Assembly: GCF_900109685.1 (NCBI RefSeq)
Contig: NZ_FOBB01000008.1
Coordinates: forward strand, 124,001 to 188,000
Source of the DNA: Chitinophaga rupis
GTDB taxonomy: Bacteria > Bacteroidota > Bacteroidia > Chitinophagales > Chitinophagaceae
Length of the DNA stretch: 64,000 nt
Direction: 5' to 3'
A program made the translations under genes and the position numbers. Shown piece by piece: positions 33,768 through 43,149 of the stretch (positions within the stretch are counted from its first letter, which is position 1; the number at the start of each line of letters is the position of its first letter). The notes beneath the pieces are model-generated. The model was given only the letters and a program-made list of their open reading frames with translations. It made no database searches and was not told the DNA's origin.

Positions 33768-36347
33768 TTAATCATTATACGCTTTTGCTTCCAGCCTGTA
33801 CCCATTCTTCAATAATGCCTTATCTACTTCTACCTGCACCTGTTTTTGCTCATCCTGCATCAGGTTAAAATAGGAATCACTGATCAAAGCCGGTAAGATC
33901 TGTTTATTATTATTGTCCAGCAGCTGCACCCGTACACCAACAGCGGCGGATTGTCTGGAGCTGTTAGTAACGGTGAATGTAAGATGGTTACCAGATAATA
34001 CAGGTGCGCTTACGGCAACAGCTGCCCGTGGCAGTGTATTCAGCGCAGTATAATTCAGATATTCTTTTCCCAGCAGGTAAGTGTTTGTGGATAGTAGCCC
34101 TCCTTTATCATCATATAATTTCAACCGCAGGAAATACACGGCAGACAAGCCCGTTGTGTCATCCAACAGGGTAAAGGCATCATTTAAAGAAGTGACATTT
34201 ACCTGTAACGTTGTTTTTTTTCCATATCCTGCAACCGGTTTACCATCTGCATTATACACACTCGCTTCAACAGTCAGGTTATGCAACGCATGTTGTGTAT
34301 TATTGATCACTTTTACCATTCGCGTGGCCGGGTTCCATTGAATATGTACGGGCTCACAAGCTGACCTGGCGCCAAAATAAGCGCCTGTAAGATCATAATA
34401 GTAGTCATAGGTTTGCCAGATCATGGAAGGGTAGGCCGACTGGCTCATCCAGATCAATAAACCGGATGCATCATTCCACATATGATCATTCCATGCCTCA
34501 AACATGGCTTTCATGGTTGCAAGGTTCAGCAGCTGCGCCTTTTTACAAAAATCTTCCAGGGTAACAGCTTTACCATAGCTTTTATTAATATCGTTGATAT
34601 ACTTTACCGGGTCGGCTCCGCCGCCCATTGCACCATCTGTACTGAAGAAATGCCTGGCCCACATGTTATCCTTGCTGTTAACAGCCTCCGGGGTGGGAGG
34701 GATCCAAAACTCCCGCGGCATAAATCTTTTAAAGCTTTCCGGGTTCACAAATGTGGCCATGCCCAATTCACTGCGCATGCCCCAGCTATTGCGGGAAAAC
34801 AGGTAGCCGTTATGCGGGTCGGTAAAATAGGTCTTGGGATCAACATTAGCCCAAATGCCGCTGCCGGAAAGGTTTTTACTGCCGCCCTGTATGGAAAAGT
34901 TAGGGTTGGCAACTCCCGCATTTGAACGGGGCAGGTATAGCCTGCCCTCCCCGTCATATTGTTGAATGGCAGCAGTAATAACATTGCTGATAGCGCCATG
35001 CGCATCACCGCCAGGTACCCCTTCATTGGCGCCGCACCATATTACAACAGCGGGGTGGTTCCTTAATTTTTTAAGCTTTTCCACAACATTATCCCTGAAC
35101 ATCTCCAGGCTGTCAATACCGCCCATGTTGTTCAGCCAGAAGTCGTCCCAAACCATAATGCCGTATTTGTCGCAGTAGTCATAAAAAGCATTATCCGTTA
35201 CTTCTCCTGTCCAGTTACGGATCATATTAAAGTGCATGGCCTGGTGCAGGCGTATGCGGGTATCATAGTCGCTGCCCCTTGCTTTCAGCATATAGTCTGA
35301 CATGCCCCAGTTGCCGCCTTTGACAAGCACGGGTACATCGTTCACGTATAAACGCATAGGTCCGTTCAGGGAAGTAGTGTCGCTGGAAATTTTTCGGATA
35401 CCAAAAGCCTGTATTGTTTTGTCTGTGATAGTGCTGCCTGTTTCAAATGACAGCTTGCAGGAATACGTGAATGGATCGCCATATCCATTGGGCCACCAGA
35501 GATGTGGATGCTGAATTGTTTGAGCGGGAAGGTTGTATTCCTGGCTGCTTCCCGGAGCCAGGGTAATGGCTTTGCTGCTAATAGTAATATTACCCGGGCT
35601 GATCACGGCTTTCAATGTGCCGGTAATGGCAGCAGGGGAGGCGTTGGTAAGCCGGGCAGCTACCGTGATAGCCGCCGCGCTGGTATCCGGCATATCAGTA
35701 CGTATCCAGGGATCAGAGATGCTCACAGGGCCTGTAATGGAAATGGCTACTGTATCAGTAATGCCGCTGTTCAACCCAGGTACGGCCGGCATCCAATCCC
35801 AGCTGCCGCTGCAAATGTAGGTAGGGCTTTCCCAGTTAGCCAGGCCGTGATCATGGGCTGGATCATATTTAGGAGGAGAGATTAGCACCGCAATGGCATT
35901 CTTGCCTTTTGGATGCAGCAGGGAAGTAATATCATAGCTACCCCGCTGCATATGCCCATGTAAATAACCCAGGTGCTTACCATTGAAATAAATGTCTGCG
36001 TATTTATTGATACCGTTAAATTTTAACCACACACGCTGCTGCTGTTGCACCGCTATTGCAGGAAATTCTGTCCGGTACCAGAAAGGCCGGTTATATTTCG
36101 CGGCATCCACCTGGTAAATATTATCCGCGTAATCCGGATCTTTTTCTATCCCTGCTTTCACATAGGCGTAAAATACAGTGCCGGGTACAATCGCCGGTAC
36201 CCAATCCTTATCCGGAAAACCCGGAGTGGCAATAGCAGCAGCGAGGCCCTGAGCTGTTGCCTGTGGAGATACTTTCCAGTGAAGGCCTTGACCATATAAT
36301 AAAGTACCGGTAACCAGGGATAAAAGCAGCAATGCAATTGACTTCAT
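33768..36347 (-). CDS. GH2 family glycoside hydrolase (beta-mannosidase/exo-glucosaminidase type)
   Basis: This 859-residue secreted enzyme has a signal peptide ending at LLYGQG (about residue 20). The GH2 sugar-binding domain comes first (WVPAIVPGTVFYAYV, FWYRTEF, LKFNGINKYADIYFNGKHLG), then Ig-like domains, then the barrel with NMIRNWTGEVTDNAFYDYCD and VVIWCGANEGVPGG, where E442 is the expected acid/base. The nucleophile is less sure; E527 in RSELGMATF is a candidate. The insert and barrel resemble beta-mannosidases and exo-beta-D-glucosaminidases rather than LacZ. Beta-mannosidase activity would suit N-glycan or mannan use with the divergent GH92 operon. Its promoter region carries the first LacI-type palindrome 39 bp upstream of the ATG. 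Confidence 0.9.
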   Translation of the reverse strand: MKSIALLLLSLVTGTLLYGQGLHWKVSPQATAQGLAAAIATPGFPDKDWVPAIVPGTVFYAYVKAGIEKDPDYADNIYQVDAAKYNRPFWYRTEFPAIAVQQQQRVWLKFNGINKYADIYFNGKHLGYLHGHMQRGSYDITSLLHPKGKNAIAVLISPPKYDPAHDHGLANWESPTYICSGSWDWMPAVPGLNSGITDTVAISITGPVSISDPWIRTDMPDTSAAAITVAARLTNASPAAITGTLKAVISPGNITISSKAITLAPGSSQEYNLPAQTIQHPHLWWPNGYGDPFTYSCKLSFETGSTITDKTIQAFGIRKISSDTTSLNGPMRLYVNDVPVLVKGGNWGMSDYMLKARGSDYDTRIRLHQAMHFNMIRNWTGEVTDNAFYDYCDKYGIMVWDDFWLNNMGGIDSLEMFRDNVVEKLKKLRNHPAVVIWCGANEGVPGGDAHGAISNVITAAIQQYDGEGRLYLPRSNAGVANPNFSIQGGSKNLSGSGIWANVDPKTYFTDPHNGYLFSRNSWGMRSELGMATFVNPESFKRFMPREFWIPPTPEAVNSKDNMWARHFFSTDGAMGGGADPVKYINDINKSYGKAVTLEDFCKKAQLLNLATMKAMFEAWNDHMWNDASGLLIWMSQSAYPSMIWQTYDYYYDLTGAYFGARSACEPVHIQWNPATRMVKVINNTQHALHNLTVEASVYNADGKPVAGYGKKTTLQVNVTSLNDAFTLLDDTTGLSAVYFLRLKLYDDKGGLLSTNTYLLGKEYLNYTALNTLPRAAVAVSAPVLSGNHLTFTVTNSSRQSAAVGVRVQLLDNNNKQILPALISDSYFNLMQDEQKQVQVEVDKALLKNGYRLEAKAYND

Positions 36348-36385
36348 AAGTGGTGAAATGTTTCCGCAATAATAAAAATATTTTG

Positions 36386-36399
36386 CTAAACCGGTTTAG
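36386..36399. promoter_or_regulatory. Candidate LacI operator O1
   Basis: CTAAACCGGTTTAG is a perfect 14-bp palindrome with the central CG typical of LacI-family operators. It lies 39 bp upstream of the GH2 start in the divergent GH2/GH92 control region. The identical sequence recurs at 41230-41243, upstream of the susD operon. Confidence 0.75.
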
Positions 36400-36517
36400 T
36401 AATGTTAAAATAGTGATTTTTATAGCTTGTTATTTAGTTGTTCTGTAAGTGAATACAAATTATATAAATATTAATATGTTAATGATGTTGTGCGGGAAAT
36501 TCTTTTATACTTTATTT

Positions 36518-36533
36518 GCTAAATCAGTTTAGC
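36518..36533. promoter_or_regulatory. Candidate LacI operator O2
   Basis: GCTAAATCAGTTTAGC has perfect outer arms (GCTAAA/TTTAGC) with an imperfect centre. It shares the TTTGCTAAA left half with the other two sites and lies 13 bp before the ATG of the signal-peptide fragment and about 150 bp before GH92. It and O1 are 132 bp apart centre to centre, suitable for looping. Confidence 0.65.
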
Positions 36534-36546
36534 ATGTTTCACGCGT

Positions 36547-36684
36547 ATGAAAAGTTTCCTTTACCTGCTACTGACGGGCTTTTGGGGGGTATCTGCAGCG
36601 GCGCAGACCAGGCCTGTGCTCAAAAATGACAATTGCCACTTCTATAGAGGGTTGCCACGTTTTAGTATCTTGCTGCAAAAATAA
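36547..36684 (+). pseudogene. Leftover 5' end of a secreted enzyme gene, or small exported peptide
   Basis: A 45-codon frame starts MKSFLYLLLTGFWGVSAAAQ, a textbook signal peptide, and continues with only 25 residues (RPVLKNDNCHFYRGLPRFSI) before TAA. The GH92 ATG follows directly. The HFYRGLPRF stretch vaguely recalls the segment just before the FLGGSIT block of SGNH hydrolases, so this could be the head of a deleted esterase. It sits exactly where the first gene of the operator-controlled transcript should begin. A functional 25-residue peptide cannot be excluded. Confidence 0.45.
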
Positions 36685-38985
36685 ATGATAGTGAAGCAGA
36701 TCCAGTTAATCATCGTTTGTACGCTTGTATGTTGTATTCACCGCGCAGCCGCCCAATCACCGGCCGACCTGGTGAATCCCTTTGTAGGCGCCAGTACCAG
36801 CGTAGGTGCTGCCGGTACCTATCATGGCTTGGGAAAAACATTTCCCGGGGCTACCACTCCTTATGGTATGGTACAGGTTAGTCCTAATACTATCACCGGT
36901 GGCGATAACGGTTCCGGTTACAGCTATGAACATACCAGCATAGAAGGATTTGCATTTACCCAGATGAGCGGCATTGGCTGGTATGGAGACCTGGGCAACT
37001 TCCTCGTAATGCCCACAACAGGGCCTTTAAGAACACAGGCCGGCAAGCCGGGTAGCCAGGACGGCTATCGTTCAAACTACCTTAAATCAAGTGAAAAAGC
37101 AGCTGCAGGATACTATTCAGTGCAGCTATCGGATTATAAGATCAAAGCTGAAATGACAGCTGCCCCGCATAGTGGTATCTTAAAATTCACATTCCCCGCT
37201 AATCAGCAGTCAAGGATCCAGATAGATCTTGCCCGCAGGGTGGGAGGTACTTCTACCAGCCAGTATGTAAAGATAGTAAATGACAGCACCATCACAGGAT
37301 GGATGAAATGCACACCGGATGGTGGTGGCTGGGGAAATGGAGATGGTCATGCAGATTATACCGTTTATTTCTACGCAGTATTCAGCAAGCCCTTACGGCA
37401 CTACGGCGTATGGAGCGCTGATATTCCGGATAGCTGGCCGAGCAAGCTGGAAGATGTAACAAGCGACCGCTACCAGCAACAGGTAGGCCATGCAGCCATC
37501 CTGAACGCCGTTAAAGAAAAAGAAGGAAAACACTTGGGATTTTTCACGGAGTTCGATACAAAGGAAGGAGAACAGGTATTCATGAAAGCAGGTATCTCCT
37601 TTGTGAGCATGGAAGGTGCGGCAGCTAACCTGCAGCAGGAAATAAGGGACTGGAATTTTGAAAAGGTACATAGCCGTGCACGTGAGCTGTGGAACAGGGA
37701 GCTTTCCCGCATACAGGTAGCCGGTGGCACAAAAGAAGAACAGCAGGTATTTTATACGGCCTTATATCATACTATGATAGACCCGCGTATTGTGCAGGAT
37801 GTAGATGGTAAATATACGGGCGGAGATGGCAAAGTACATACCGGCAGCGCTTTCCGCAAACGCACCATCTTCAGCGGATGGGATGTGTTCCGCAGCCAGA
37901 TGCCGTTGCAAACCATTATCAATCCTTCACTGGTCAATGACCTGGTTAACTCGCTGGTTACACTGGCGCAGGAAAAGAATAAGGATTACCTGGAACGCTG
38001 GGAGCTGCTTAATGCTTATTCCGGCTGTATGCTGGGCAATCCCGCTGTGTCAGTGATCGCAGATGCCTATGCAAAAGGCATCCGCAATTATAATGTGCCG
38101 GAAGCGTACCGCCTTGCTGTTAATTCTGTAGAACGTTTTGGAAACGGGGATAAAGGTTATACGCCGGGTAACCTCTGCCTTTCCTATACGCTGGAATATG
38201 CTTACACGGATTGGTGTGTATCGCAACTGGCTAAAGGGTTGCATCACCCGGACGATGAAAAGAAATATGCTTTAAGAGGCGAAAATTATAAAAAGATCTT
38301 TGACGCAGACAAGAGATGGTTCAGGCCACGGGATACGGTGGGTAACTGGCTGCCATGGCCGGATGCAGGCCGTATGACGGCCTGGTATGGCACCATGGAA
38401 AGCAACCCTTATCAGCAGGGATGGTTTGTGCCGCAGGATGTAGATGGGATGGTAGCGCTCATGGGTGGAAAGGAAAAAGTGATCAGCGATCTGCAATCAT
38501 TCTTTGAACATACGCCGGAAAACATGATGTGGAATGATTATTACAATCATGCCAATGAGCCGGTACATCATGTGCCTTTCCTGTTTAACAGGCTGGGCAA
38601 ACCCTGGTTAACACAGCAATGGACAAGGGCTATTTGCCGCAGGGCCTATCATAACAGTGTAGAAGGGCTGGTAGGTAATGAAGATGTGGGGCAGATGTCG
38701 GCCTGGTATGTGTTGGCTGCTATTGGCCTGCACCCTGTGTGCCCCGGCGATACCCGCCAGGAGATCACCAGCCCGGTGTTTGATAAGGTAAGCGTAAAAT
38801 TGGAAAAGGGCAGCTTTACCATCAAAACCATCAACAATTCACCGGAGAATATTTACATCCAAAGCGCAAGGCTGAATGGAAAGCCGCTCAACCAGTGCCA
38901 CATCGACTACCGGGAAATTGCGAAGGGTGGCATGCTGGAGCTGGTCATGGGGCCTGCTCCCGCTCAGCAATGGGGGATCAACTAA
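36685..38985 (+). CDS. GH92 alpha-mannosidase
   Basis: This 766-residue exported enzyme has a signal peptide ending at HRAAAQ (about residue 24). The N-terminal beta-sandwich opens VNPFVGASTSVGAAGTYHG and TTPYGMVQVSPNT. The (alpha/alpha)6 barrel has FSGWDVFRSQMPL, the catalytic-acid block NHANEPVHHVPFLFN with E625, and the base block GNEDVGQMSAWY with D667. GH92 enzymes are calcium-dependent exo-alpha-mannosidases (alpha-1,2, -1,3 and others) that trim N-glycans or mannan; linkage cannot be read from sequence. It heads the main operon of the second PUL, and the next gene starts 7 bp later. Confidence 0.96.
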   Translation: MIVKQIQLIIVCTLVCCIHRAAAQSPADLVNPFVGASTSVGAAGTYHGLGKTFPGATTPYGMVQVSPNTITGGDNGSGYSYEHTSIEGFAFTQMSGIGWYGDLGNFLVMPTTGPLRTQAGKPGSQDGYRSNYLKSSEKAAAGYYSVQLSDYKIKAEMTAAPHSGILKFTFPANQQSRIQIDLARRVGGTSTSQYVKIVNDSTITGWMKCTPDGGGWGNGDGHADYTVYFYAVFSKPLRHYGVWSADIPDSWPSKLEDVTSDRYQQQVGHAAILNAVKEKEGKHLGFFTEFDTKEGEQVFMKAGISFVSMEGAAANLQQEIRDWNFEKVHSRARELWNRELSRIQVAGGTKEEQQVFYTALYHTMIDPRIVQDVDGKYTGGDGKVHTGSAFRKRTIFSGWDVFRSQMPLQTIINPSLVNDLVNSLVTLAQEKNKDYLERWELLNAYSGCMLGNPAVSVIADAYAKGIRNYNVPEAYRLAVNSVERFGNGDKGYTPGNLCLSYTLEYAYTDWCVSQLAKGLHHPDDEKKYALRGENYKKIFDADKRWFRPRDTVGNWLPWPDAGRMTAWYGTMESNPYQQGWFVPQDVDGMVALMGGKEKVISDLQSFFEHTPENMMWNDYYNHANEPVHHVPFLFNRLGKPWLTQQWTRAICRRAYHNSVEGLVGNEDVGQMSAWYVLAAIGLHPVCPGDTRQEITSPVFDKVSVKLEKGSFTIKTINNSPENIYIQSARLNGKPLNQCHIDYREIAKGGMLELVMGPAPAQQWGIN

Positions 38986-38992
38986 TTAATAC

Positions 38993-40387
38993 ATGCACAT
39001 GCGAAGAAAACTACTGTTATTGTTCATGGCTGCAGCTGCTGTACAGGCAAAAGCACAGCAGCATCCGGCACCTTTTCAGCAGGGCGACCGTGTTGTTTTT
39101 GTTGGCAACAGCATCACCGACGGAGGCCATTATCATTCCTACATCTGGCTGTATTACATGACCCATTTTCCGGGCAGGCGCATTACCTGCCTCAATGCCG
39201 GGATAGGAGGGGATGTTATTACCCAGATCCGCGACCGTTTTGAGGATGACGTGCTTTCAAAAAAGCCCACCGTGCTTACCCTTACCTGGGGAATGAATGA
39301 TACCGGTTACTTTGAATGGTACCGTGCGGATGGAAAGGATACTATGCAGAAAAAGCTGGAACGTTCGTATAGCAGTTACCGTATGGTGGAAGATCAGCTG
39401 AAAAAGCGTGCTGATATTAAGAAGATCTTCATTGGCACCTCGCCTTATGATGAAACAACTAAGTTCACGGATAAAAATATCTTCCCTCACAAAGCCGAAG
39501 CCCTGAATGAAGTAGTGGCCTTCCAGGAACAGGCGGCAAAAAAGAACGGATGGCCGTTTGTTGATTTTTACCATCCTATGAGGACCATCAATCAACGCGA
39601 ACAGCAGCGGGATTCCACTTTCAGCCTTACGCCCGGCGATCGTATCCATCCTGATAACGATGGTCACATGGTAATGGCGTACCTGTTCCTGAAGGCGCAG
39701 GGCCTTGCTGACCAACCGGTTGCCGGTATACGGATCGATGCCGCCACCAAAAAAGTGCAGCAGGCAGTGAACTGTAAGATCAACGGGGTAACAGGAACGG
39801 CATCCGGTATCAGCTTTGGTTACCTGGCGCAGTCGCTCCCTTACCCGCTGGATACTATTCCACGCGGCTGGGGCAATCATAATAAACAGGCGGATGCTAT
39901 GAAGGTGGTGCCTTTTATGAAAGAGTTTAACCAGGAAATATTGCAGGTGAGCGGGTTACAGGCAGGCCGTTATAACCTGCTGATGGATGGCGAAAAAGTA
40001 GGCGTTTACGATGCAGGGCAGCTGGCAGCAGGTATTAACCTGGCTGAAAATACCCGCACACCGGAATACCAGCAGGCTATCCAGATCCGGGAATTGAATG
40101 AGGAGCGCTGGGATATTGAAAGACGTTTGAGAATGTATGCCTGGATAGAATTTGATTTCCTGAAACCAAGAGGAATGCTTTTTAAAGATGATAATGCAGC
40201 GATGGACTCTGTGAATGCCCATGCAGCAACAGATTGGGCGGTAGGCGGCAACAAGGATAATTTTTCCCGTGCACGTTACAAAGCCCTGCGTGAAGTATGG
40301 CAGGGAGAGATGAATATCCTGACAGATAAAATTTACCAGATCAATCAACCAAAACTGCACACCATTACCATTGCAGCAGCCAGATAG
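38993..40387 (+). CDS. SGNH/GDSL hydrolase, probable carbohydrate esterase
   Basis: This 464-residue secreted enzyme starts at the ATG at 38993 or the ATG two codons later (38999), which gives the tighter signal peptide MRRKLLLLFMAAAAVQAKAQ. SGNH blocks are VVFVGNSITDGG (Ser nucleophile), LNAGIGGD (Gly), LTWGMNDTGYF (Asn) and DRIHPDNDGHMVMAY (Asp/His). About 200 additional C-terminal residues of unknown function follow. Deacetylation of mannan or an N-glycan component is an inference from the PUL. It lies between GH92 and the CE1-like esterase with 7-8 bp gaps, so it is part of one operon. Confidence 0.88.
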   Translation: MHMRRKLLLLFMAAAAVQAKAQQHPAPFQQGDRVVFVGNSITDGGHYHSYIWLYYMTHFPGRRITCLNAGIGGDVITQIRDRFEDDVLSKKPTVLTLTWGMNDTGYFEWYRADGKDTMQKKLERSYSSYRMVEDQLKKRADIKKIFIGTSPYDETTKFTDKNIFPHKAEALNEVVAFQEQAAKKNGWPFVDFYHPMRTINQREQQRDSTFSLTPGDRIHPDNDGHMVMAYLFLKAQGLADQPVAGIRIDAATKKVQQAVNCKINGVTGTASGISFGYLAQSLPYPLDTIPRGWGNHNKQADAMKVVPFMKEFNQEILQVSGLQAGRYNLLMDGEKVGVYDAGQLAAGINLAENTRTPEYQQAIQIRELNEERWDIERRLRMYAWIEFDFLKPRGMLFKDDNAAMDSVNAHAATDWAVGGNKDNFSRARYKALREVWQGEMNILTDKIYQINQPKLHTITIAAAR

Positions 40388-40395
40388 CCCGACTT

Positions 40396-41220
40396 ATGAA
40401 GAACATTTTCAGAATTAGTTTATTACTGCTATGCATACTGTATACTTCAGTATTGCTGGCAGCAAAGGTGGATACCGTTACTACATTCAGTGCTGCTATG
40501 CACAAAGAGATCAAGGCCGTTGTGATCACTCCGCGGAACTACAACAGCAAAAGCAGGCTCCCGGTGCTTTATCTGCTGCATGGGTTTAGCGGTAATTACA
40601 GCGACTGGATAAAAAAAGATACCGGGCTGGCAAGGTTAACGGACGAATACCATATGATCATTGTATGCCCGGACGGCGATTTTGCCAGCTGGTATTTTGA
40701 CAGCCCGGTAAAAGCCGGCTCAAAGTATGAAACCTATGTTGCAGGTGAGCTGGTGAGCTGGATCGATGAGCACTATTCCACCATCGCAAGCCGTAAGGGA
40801 AGGGCAATTGCAGGGCTAAGCATGGGCGGGCATGGCGCGCTGTTCCTTGCTTTCCGGCATGCCAATACTTTTGGAGCAGTGGGCAGCATGAGCGGGGGAG
40901 TGGACCTGCGCGCTTTTCCGAAGAGCTTTGGGCTGGATGAGGTGCTGGGAAAATACAGTGAGAACCCGGAGCGCTGGGAAAAGAATAGTGTGATAAACAT
41001 GCTGTACCTGGTCACACCCAATCAGCTGGATATTACTATTGATTGCGGAGCAGACGATTTCTTTATCCGGTATAATAACAAGCTGCATGAAGCGCTGCTG
41101 GAACGTAATATACCGCATGATTACACGGTAAGACCCGGCGCGCATACCTGGGAATACTGGTCTAATTCCATCCGGTACCAAGCCTTGTTTTTTCATCAAT
41201 ACTTTGAGAAAAATAATTGA
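40396..41220 (+). CDS. Esterase family alpha/beta hydrolase (CE1-like)
   Basis: This 274-residue exported protein has a signal peptide ending near VLLAAK. The fold is shown by LPVLYLLHGFSGNYSDW, the nucleophile elbow AGLSMGGHGAL (S142), an Asp in DCGADDFFIRYNN and the catalytic His H250 in PGAHTWEYW. This is the esterase D/feruloyl-esterase branch found in CE1, which removes acetyl or feruloyl groups. It ends the first transcription segment of the mannose PUL; operator O3 and a new promoter region follow within 10 bp. Confidence 0.88.
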   Translation: MKNIFRISLLLLCILYTSVLLAAKVDTVTTFSAAMHKEIKAVVITPRNYNSKSRLPVLYLLHGFSGNYSDWIKKDTGLARLTDEYHMIIVCPDGDFASWYFDSPVKAGSKYETYVAGELVSWIDEHYSTIASRKGRAIAGLSMGGHGALFLAFRHANTFGAVGSMSGGVDLRAFPKSFGLDEVLGKYSENPERWEKNSVINMLYLVTPNQLDITIDCGADDFFIRYNNKLHEALLERNIPHDYTVRPGAHTWEYWSNSIRYQALFFHQYFEKNN

Positions 41221-41229
41221 TTTAATTTG

Positions 41230-41243
41230 CTAAACCGGTTTAG
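41230..41243. promoter_or_regulatory. Candidate LacI operator O3
   Basis: This CTAAACCGGTTTAG is identical to O1, and the context TTTGCTAAACCGGTTTAGTA matches over 20 bases. It lies 110 bp upstream of the susD gene at 41354 and right after the esterase stop, so a second promoter of the PUL is expected here. Confidence 0.75.
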
Positions 41244-41353
41244 TAGTCGTATTTTAGTATTCATCAGCCAGATCAGAGAATTTTAATACTATACCACCTT
41301 AGCAGATTTTTGGGGCAACCTATTCACTGATACAAATAAACCACGCCAATTTT

Positions 41354-43132
41354 ATGATAAAACGAATTCCCGTTTTAGTGCTAATGGCATCGGCATTGGT
41401 GTATGCATCCTGCAGAAAAGAGGGGTTTCTTGCTGCCACCTCTACCACCAACCTGACCGAACAAACTATTTTTGCTGACAGTTCCAGGACCGTTGGTTTC
41501 TTAGCTAATATTTATTCCAATACAGGGCTTAGTGCAAGCCTGAGCCGCTTTTCCTATAACTTTGTCGTTTGCGGCGGGCTGGAGGCTGCCTGTGATGAGG
41601 CAGAACCCTCACATGCTTTTTCAACACCCGCTACACAGTTTGCAACCGGTACCGTAAATGCAGGCATCATTGGCGAAGAGCCGTACAAGACCTGCTACAG
41701 CAACATCCGCGCAGTGAACGTGTTAATTAAGAACCTTCCCAACGCACCATTAAAACCAGCTTACAAAACCCAGATGGTAGCAGAAGCCCGCTTTCTGCGC
41801 GCCTGGTATTATGCTATGCTGGTGCAGCATTACGGAGGCGTGCCGCTGGTAGGTGATACCTTGCTTACCTATGACAAGCCTATTCAGGCCAAAAGAAATA
41901 CATATGCGGAGTGTGTGGATTACATTCTCTCTGAATGTGATGCTGCTGCCGCCATTTTGCCCGCCACACAAATGGGCCTCAATTACGGACGCGCTTCCAA
42001 AGGCGCCTGCCTGGCATTGAAAGCGCGGGTGCTGTTATACGCAGCCAGCCCATTGTTCAATGGTACCACATTACCGGCAGATGCGGGCCCTGGTGGAGGT
42101 GTGGCAGTAGATCCTGCACTGGTAGGTTATCCAACCTTTGATATGAACCGCTGGAAGCTGGCAAAGGATGCTGCCCAGGCAGTGATTGCACTGGGTGTGT
42201 ATTCTTTGAACACAAAGAATAATTACCAGACAAGCTTACCGGGTTATGGGTTCCAGGGATTATTTCCCCTGCGTGTGAATACGGAATACATTTTTGAATT
42301 GATGCGCCCTACGGGTAACAGTGATCTCGAAAATATATGTCTGCCTCCTTCCCGTGGCAGCAATGGCACCGGCTCTTTCCCTTACCAGGGGCTGGTGGAC
42401 GCTTTTCCCATGAGAAATGGAAAGCCCATCACCGATCCCACTTCAGGCTATAATCCTGCTGATCCTTATAAGGATCGTGATCCCAGACTGGAATACAGCA
42501 TTATCCGGGATCAAACGGTTTTGCTGGTGCGTACCAGTAACGGGCAAACGAATGGATCTGCTCCCGTAAACATTTTCGTAGGCAATTATAACGGCATCCT
42601 CACGGGGCAGGATGCAGTGCACCAGGGTACTATTACAGGCTATTACAATAATAAAATGCTGGATCCTGCCGCCATTGCAGCTACCCTCAGCTTTGCCAGC
42701 AACAGGGTAATGCCGCTGATACGCTATGCAGAAGTATTGCTGAACTATGCGGAAGCTGCCAATGAATATGAAGGGCCTACAGGTAATGTATATGCCGCTG
42801 TGGAAGCAGTACGGCAGCGCGCAGGGCTGGACCCTTATCAGCTGCCCACCGGCCTTACACAGGCTGAAATGCGCAGCCGGATCCAGAATGAGCGAAGGGT
42901 GGAGCTGGCGTACGAAGGGCACCGCTTCTGGGATGTGAGAAGATGGAAGATAGCGCCGCAAACAGAGAACATACAATCCATGGGCATGGAAGTGAACCGC
43001 AATGGAGGCGCCGTTACCTACAAGCCATTCAACGTTACCAAGCATAATTTCCGTCCGGCAATGTACCTGTGGCCATTCCCGCTTTCAGAAACCGGCAAGT
43101 CGCCGGAATTAGTTCAAAATCCTGGTTATTGA
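41354..43132 (+). CDS. SusD/RagB-type lipoprotein, first of two in the mannose PUL
   Basis: This 592-residue lipoprotein has a lipobox ending at C20 (VYASC). SusD features include ARFLRAWYYAMLVQHYGGVPL, LKARVLLYAASPLFNG, RYAEVLLNYAEAANEYEG and the terminal NERRVELAYEGHRFWDVRRWK block. It is unusual in preceding its SusC: the next genes are DUF5004 and DUF4961 lipoproteins and only then a susC. Together these probably form one surface complex. Confidence 0.95.
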   Translation: MIKRIPVLVLMASALVYASCRKEGFLAATSTTNLTEQTIFADSSRTVGFLANIYSNTGLSASLSRFSYNFVVCGGLEAACDEAEPSHAFSTPATQFATGTVNAGIIGEEPYKTCYSNIRAVNVLIKNLPNAPLKPAYKTQMVAEARFLRAWYYAMLVQHYGGVPLVGDTLLTYDKPIQAKRNTYAECVDYILSECDAAAAILPATQMGLNYGRASKGACLALKARVLLYAASPLFNGTTLPADAGPGGGVAVDPALVGYPTFDMNRWKLAKDAAQAVIALGVYSLNTKNNYQTSLPGYGFQGLFPLRVNTEYIFELMRPTGNSDLENICLPPSRGSNGTGSFPYQGLVDAFPMRNGKPITDPTSGYNPADPYKDRDPRLEYSIIRDQTVLLVRTSNGQTNGSAPVNIFVGNYNGILTGQDAVHQGTITGYYNNKMLDPAAIAATLSFASNRVMPLIRYAEVLLNYAEAANEYEGPTGNVYAAVEAVRQRAGLDPYQLPTGLTQAEMRSRIQNERRVELAYEGHRFWDVRRWKIAPQTENIQSMGMEVNRNGGAVTYKPFNVTKHNFRPAMYLWPFPLSETGKSPELVQNPGY

Positions 43133-43149
43133 TCTTAATCCTGTATGAT

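Noticed and set aside
39257-39880. 207-codon minus-strand frame inside the SGNH hydrolase
   Set aside because: It is antisense to the SGNH catalytic blocks, with no recognisable domain.
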